A stretch of DNA of 7,231 nucleotides from the NCBI GenBank assembly GCA_009923895.1, contig RFSP01000093.1, forward strand, positions 1 through 7,231, written 5' to 3'. Positions 6,475 through 7,231 of the stretch are shown in pieces. Origin of the DNA: Betaproteobacteria bacterium. GTDB taxonomy: Bacteria; Pseudomonadota; Gammaproteobacteria; Burkholderiales; Burkholderiaceae_C. Positions within the stretch are counted from its first letter, which is position 1; each line of letters begins with the position of its first letter. The translations under genes and the position numbers were made by a program. The notes under the pieces were generated by a model that saw only the letters and a program-made list of their open reading frames with translations, ran no database searches and had not been told where the DNA came from.

Positions 6475-7231
6475 TGCACGCCGGGCAGCCTGCAGCGGAC
6501 CCCACATCGGCTTCGCGTGCGGCCGAATTGCGTGAGCGGCTGCACCACCATGCTTTCCGGTATTACGTGCAGGACGCTCCGGAAATCCCTGATGCCGAGT
6601 ACGACCGGCTCTTTCAGGAACTCAAAGGCCTGGAAGAGCGCTTTCCAGAACTGAGAACACCCGATTCACCCACACAGCGGGTCTTGGGGCAGGTCTTGGA
6701 AGGTTTCTCTCCCGTGCGCCATGCGGTGCCGATGCTGAGCATCCGCACCGAGACCGACACCACCGAAGCAGGTGCCAAGGCCTTTGATGCCCGAGTGCGT
6801 CGTGAGCTGGAGTGGCTCGTGCAAGAGGATGCGCCTTTTGGGCCCATCGAATATGCGGCGGAGCTCAAGTTCGACGGATTGGCCATCAACTTGCGCTACG
6901 AGCACGGTCTGCTGGTGCAGGCGGCCACGCGAGGCGACGGTGAAACAGGCGAAGATGTCACTCAAAACATCCGCACCATTGGGCAGATTCCGTTGCGTCT
7001 TCAAGGCAACGGCAGTGACAGTGGCAGTCGTAGCCCGGACACGTCTTCAGCAGCGCGCTGGCCCGACGTGCTGGAGGTGCGGGGCGAAGTCTTCATGCGT
7101 CGCGATGATTTTGAAGCGCTCAATGAGCGACAACGGCAGCTGGGCGAAAAGACTTTCGTCAATCCGCGCAATGCGGCCGCCGGCGCGGTGCGACAGCTGG
7201 ATCCATCGGTGGCGGCGCAGCGACCCTTGGG
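6474..7231 (+). CDS. ligA: NAD+-dependent DNA ligase LigA, N-terminal part (runs off right edge)
   Basis: The first 252 codons are present; the full family protein is about 670-700 residues. Domain Ia, which binds the NMN part of NAD+, shows HHHAFRYYVQDAPEIPDAEYDRL (about 24-46, with Y31, D40, Y43 and D44 in the expected pattern). The adenylation domain follows with the AMP-accepting lysine K132 in AELKFDG (usually KLDG), ATRGDGETGEDVT (R153), LEVRGEVF (E205) and FVNPRNAAAGAVRQLDP. The enzyme seals nicks in Okazaki fragments and repair. The OB, zinc-finger, HhH and BRCT parts lie beyond base 7231. ATG at 6474 overlaps the zipA stop as TGATG; no clear Shine-Dalgarno is seen, so translational coupling to zipA is likely. 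Residues 178-199 hold an insertion relative to E. coli LigA. Confidence 0.97.
   Translation, partial: MHAGQPAADPTSASRAAELRERLHHHAFRYYVQDAPEIPDAEYDRLFQELKGLEERFPELRTPDSPTQRVLGQVLEGFSPVRHAVPMLSIRTETDTTEAGAKAFDARVRRELEWLVQEDAPFGPIEYAAELKFDGLAINLRYEHGLLVQAATRGDGETGEDVTQNIRTIGQIPLRLQGNGSDSGSRSPDTSSAARWPDVLEVRGEVFMRRDDFEALNERQRQLGEKTFVNPRNAAAGAVRQLDPSVAAQRPL
7005..7034 (+). repeat. degenerate tandem hexamer coding a Gly/Ser dipeptide repeat in ligA
   Basis: Five successive 6-base units read GGCAAC, GGCAGT, GACAGT, GGCAGT, CGTAGC and are in frame, coding GN-GS-DS-GS-RS. The middle three differ from each other at one base at most. The run begins the extra loop of LigA (residues 178-187), so the insertion may have grown by slippage. 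Confidence 0.6.

Overview
The window looks like ordinary chromosomal DNA from a GC-rich betaproteobacterium. The order Burkholderiales is likely and a Comamonadaceae-like lineage is plausible. This rests on remembered family resemblance (short-type QueF, a Smc-ZipA-LigA cluster, a LigA with the 'PMLSIRTETDTT' stretch, and a ZipA without a long Pro/Gln linker), not on a database search. Coding density is very high. I see no mobile element, CRISPR array, tRNA or rRNA.

Two divergent gene clusters meet at one 110-base intergenic region (1804-1913). Leftward (minus strand) run queF (preQ0 reductase, queuosine), dapC (succinyl-DAP aminotransferase) and the start of dapD (tetrahydrodipicolinate N-succinyltransferase), which leaves the window at base 1. 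queF and dapC are 17 bases apart, and dapC/dapD overlap in an ATGA. DapD and DapC catalyse consecutive steps of the succinylase route to meso-diaminopimelate and lysine, so the pair is metabolically coherent; queF is an unrelated passenger.

Rightward (plus strand) run smc (chromosome-organising ATPase), zipA (membrane anchor for the FtsZ ring) and the first 252 codons of ligA (NAD+-dependent DNA ligase), which leaves the window at 7231. The smc/zipA gap is one base, with a good Shine-Dalgarno inside the smc 3' end; zipA and ligA overlap by one base in TGATG. This joins chromosome segregation, division and replication/repair in one probable transcript.

The intergenic region carries a weak promoter-like match facing smc and two short perfect inverted repeats in the queF leader. 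I did not find an evidently new biological system. The points most worth a second look are the Smc hinge without the classical glycine motif, a hexamer-repeat-coded Ser/Gly-rich insertion in LigA, the two queF-leader hairpins, and an extra cysteine two residues from the QueF catalytic cysteine.
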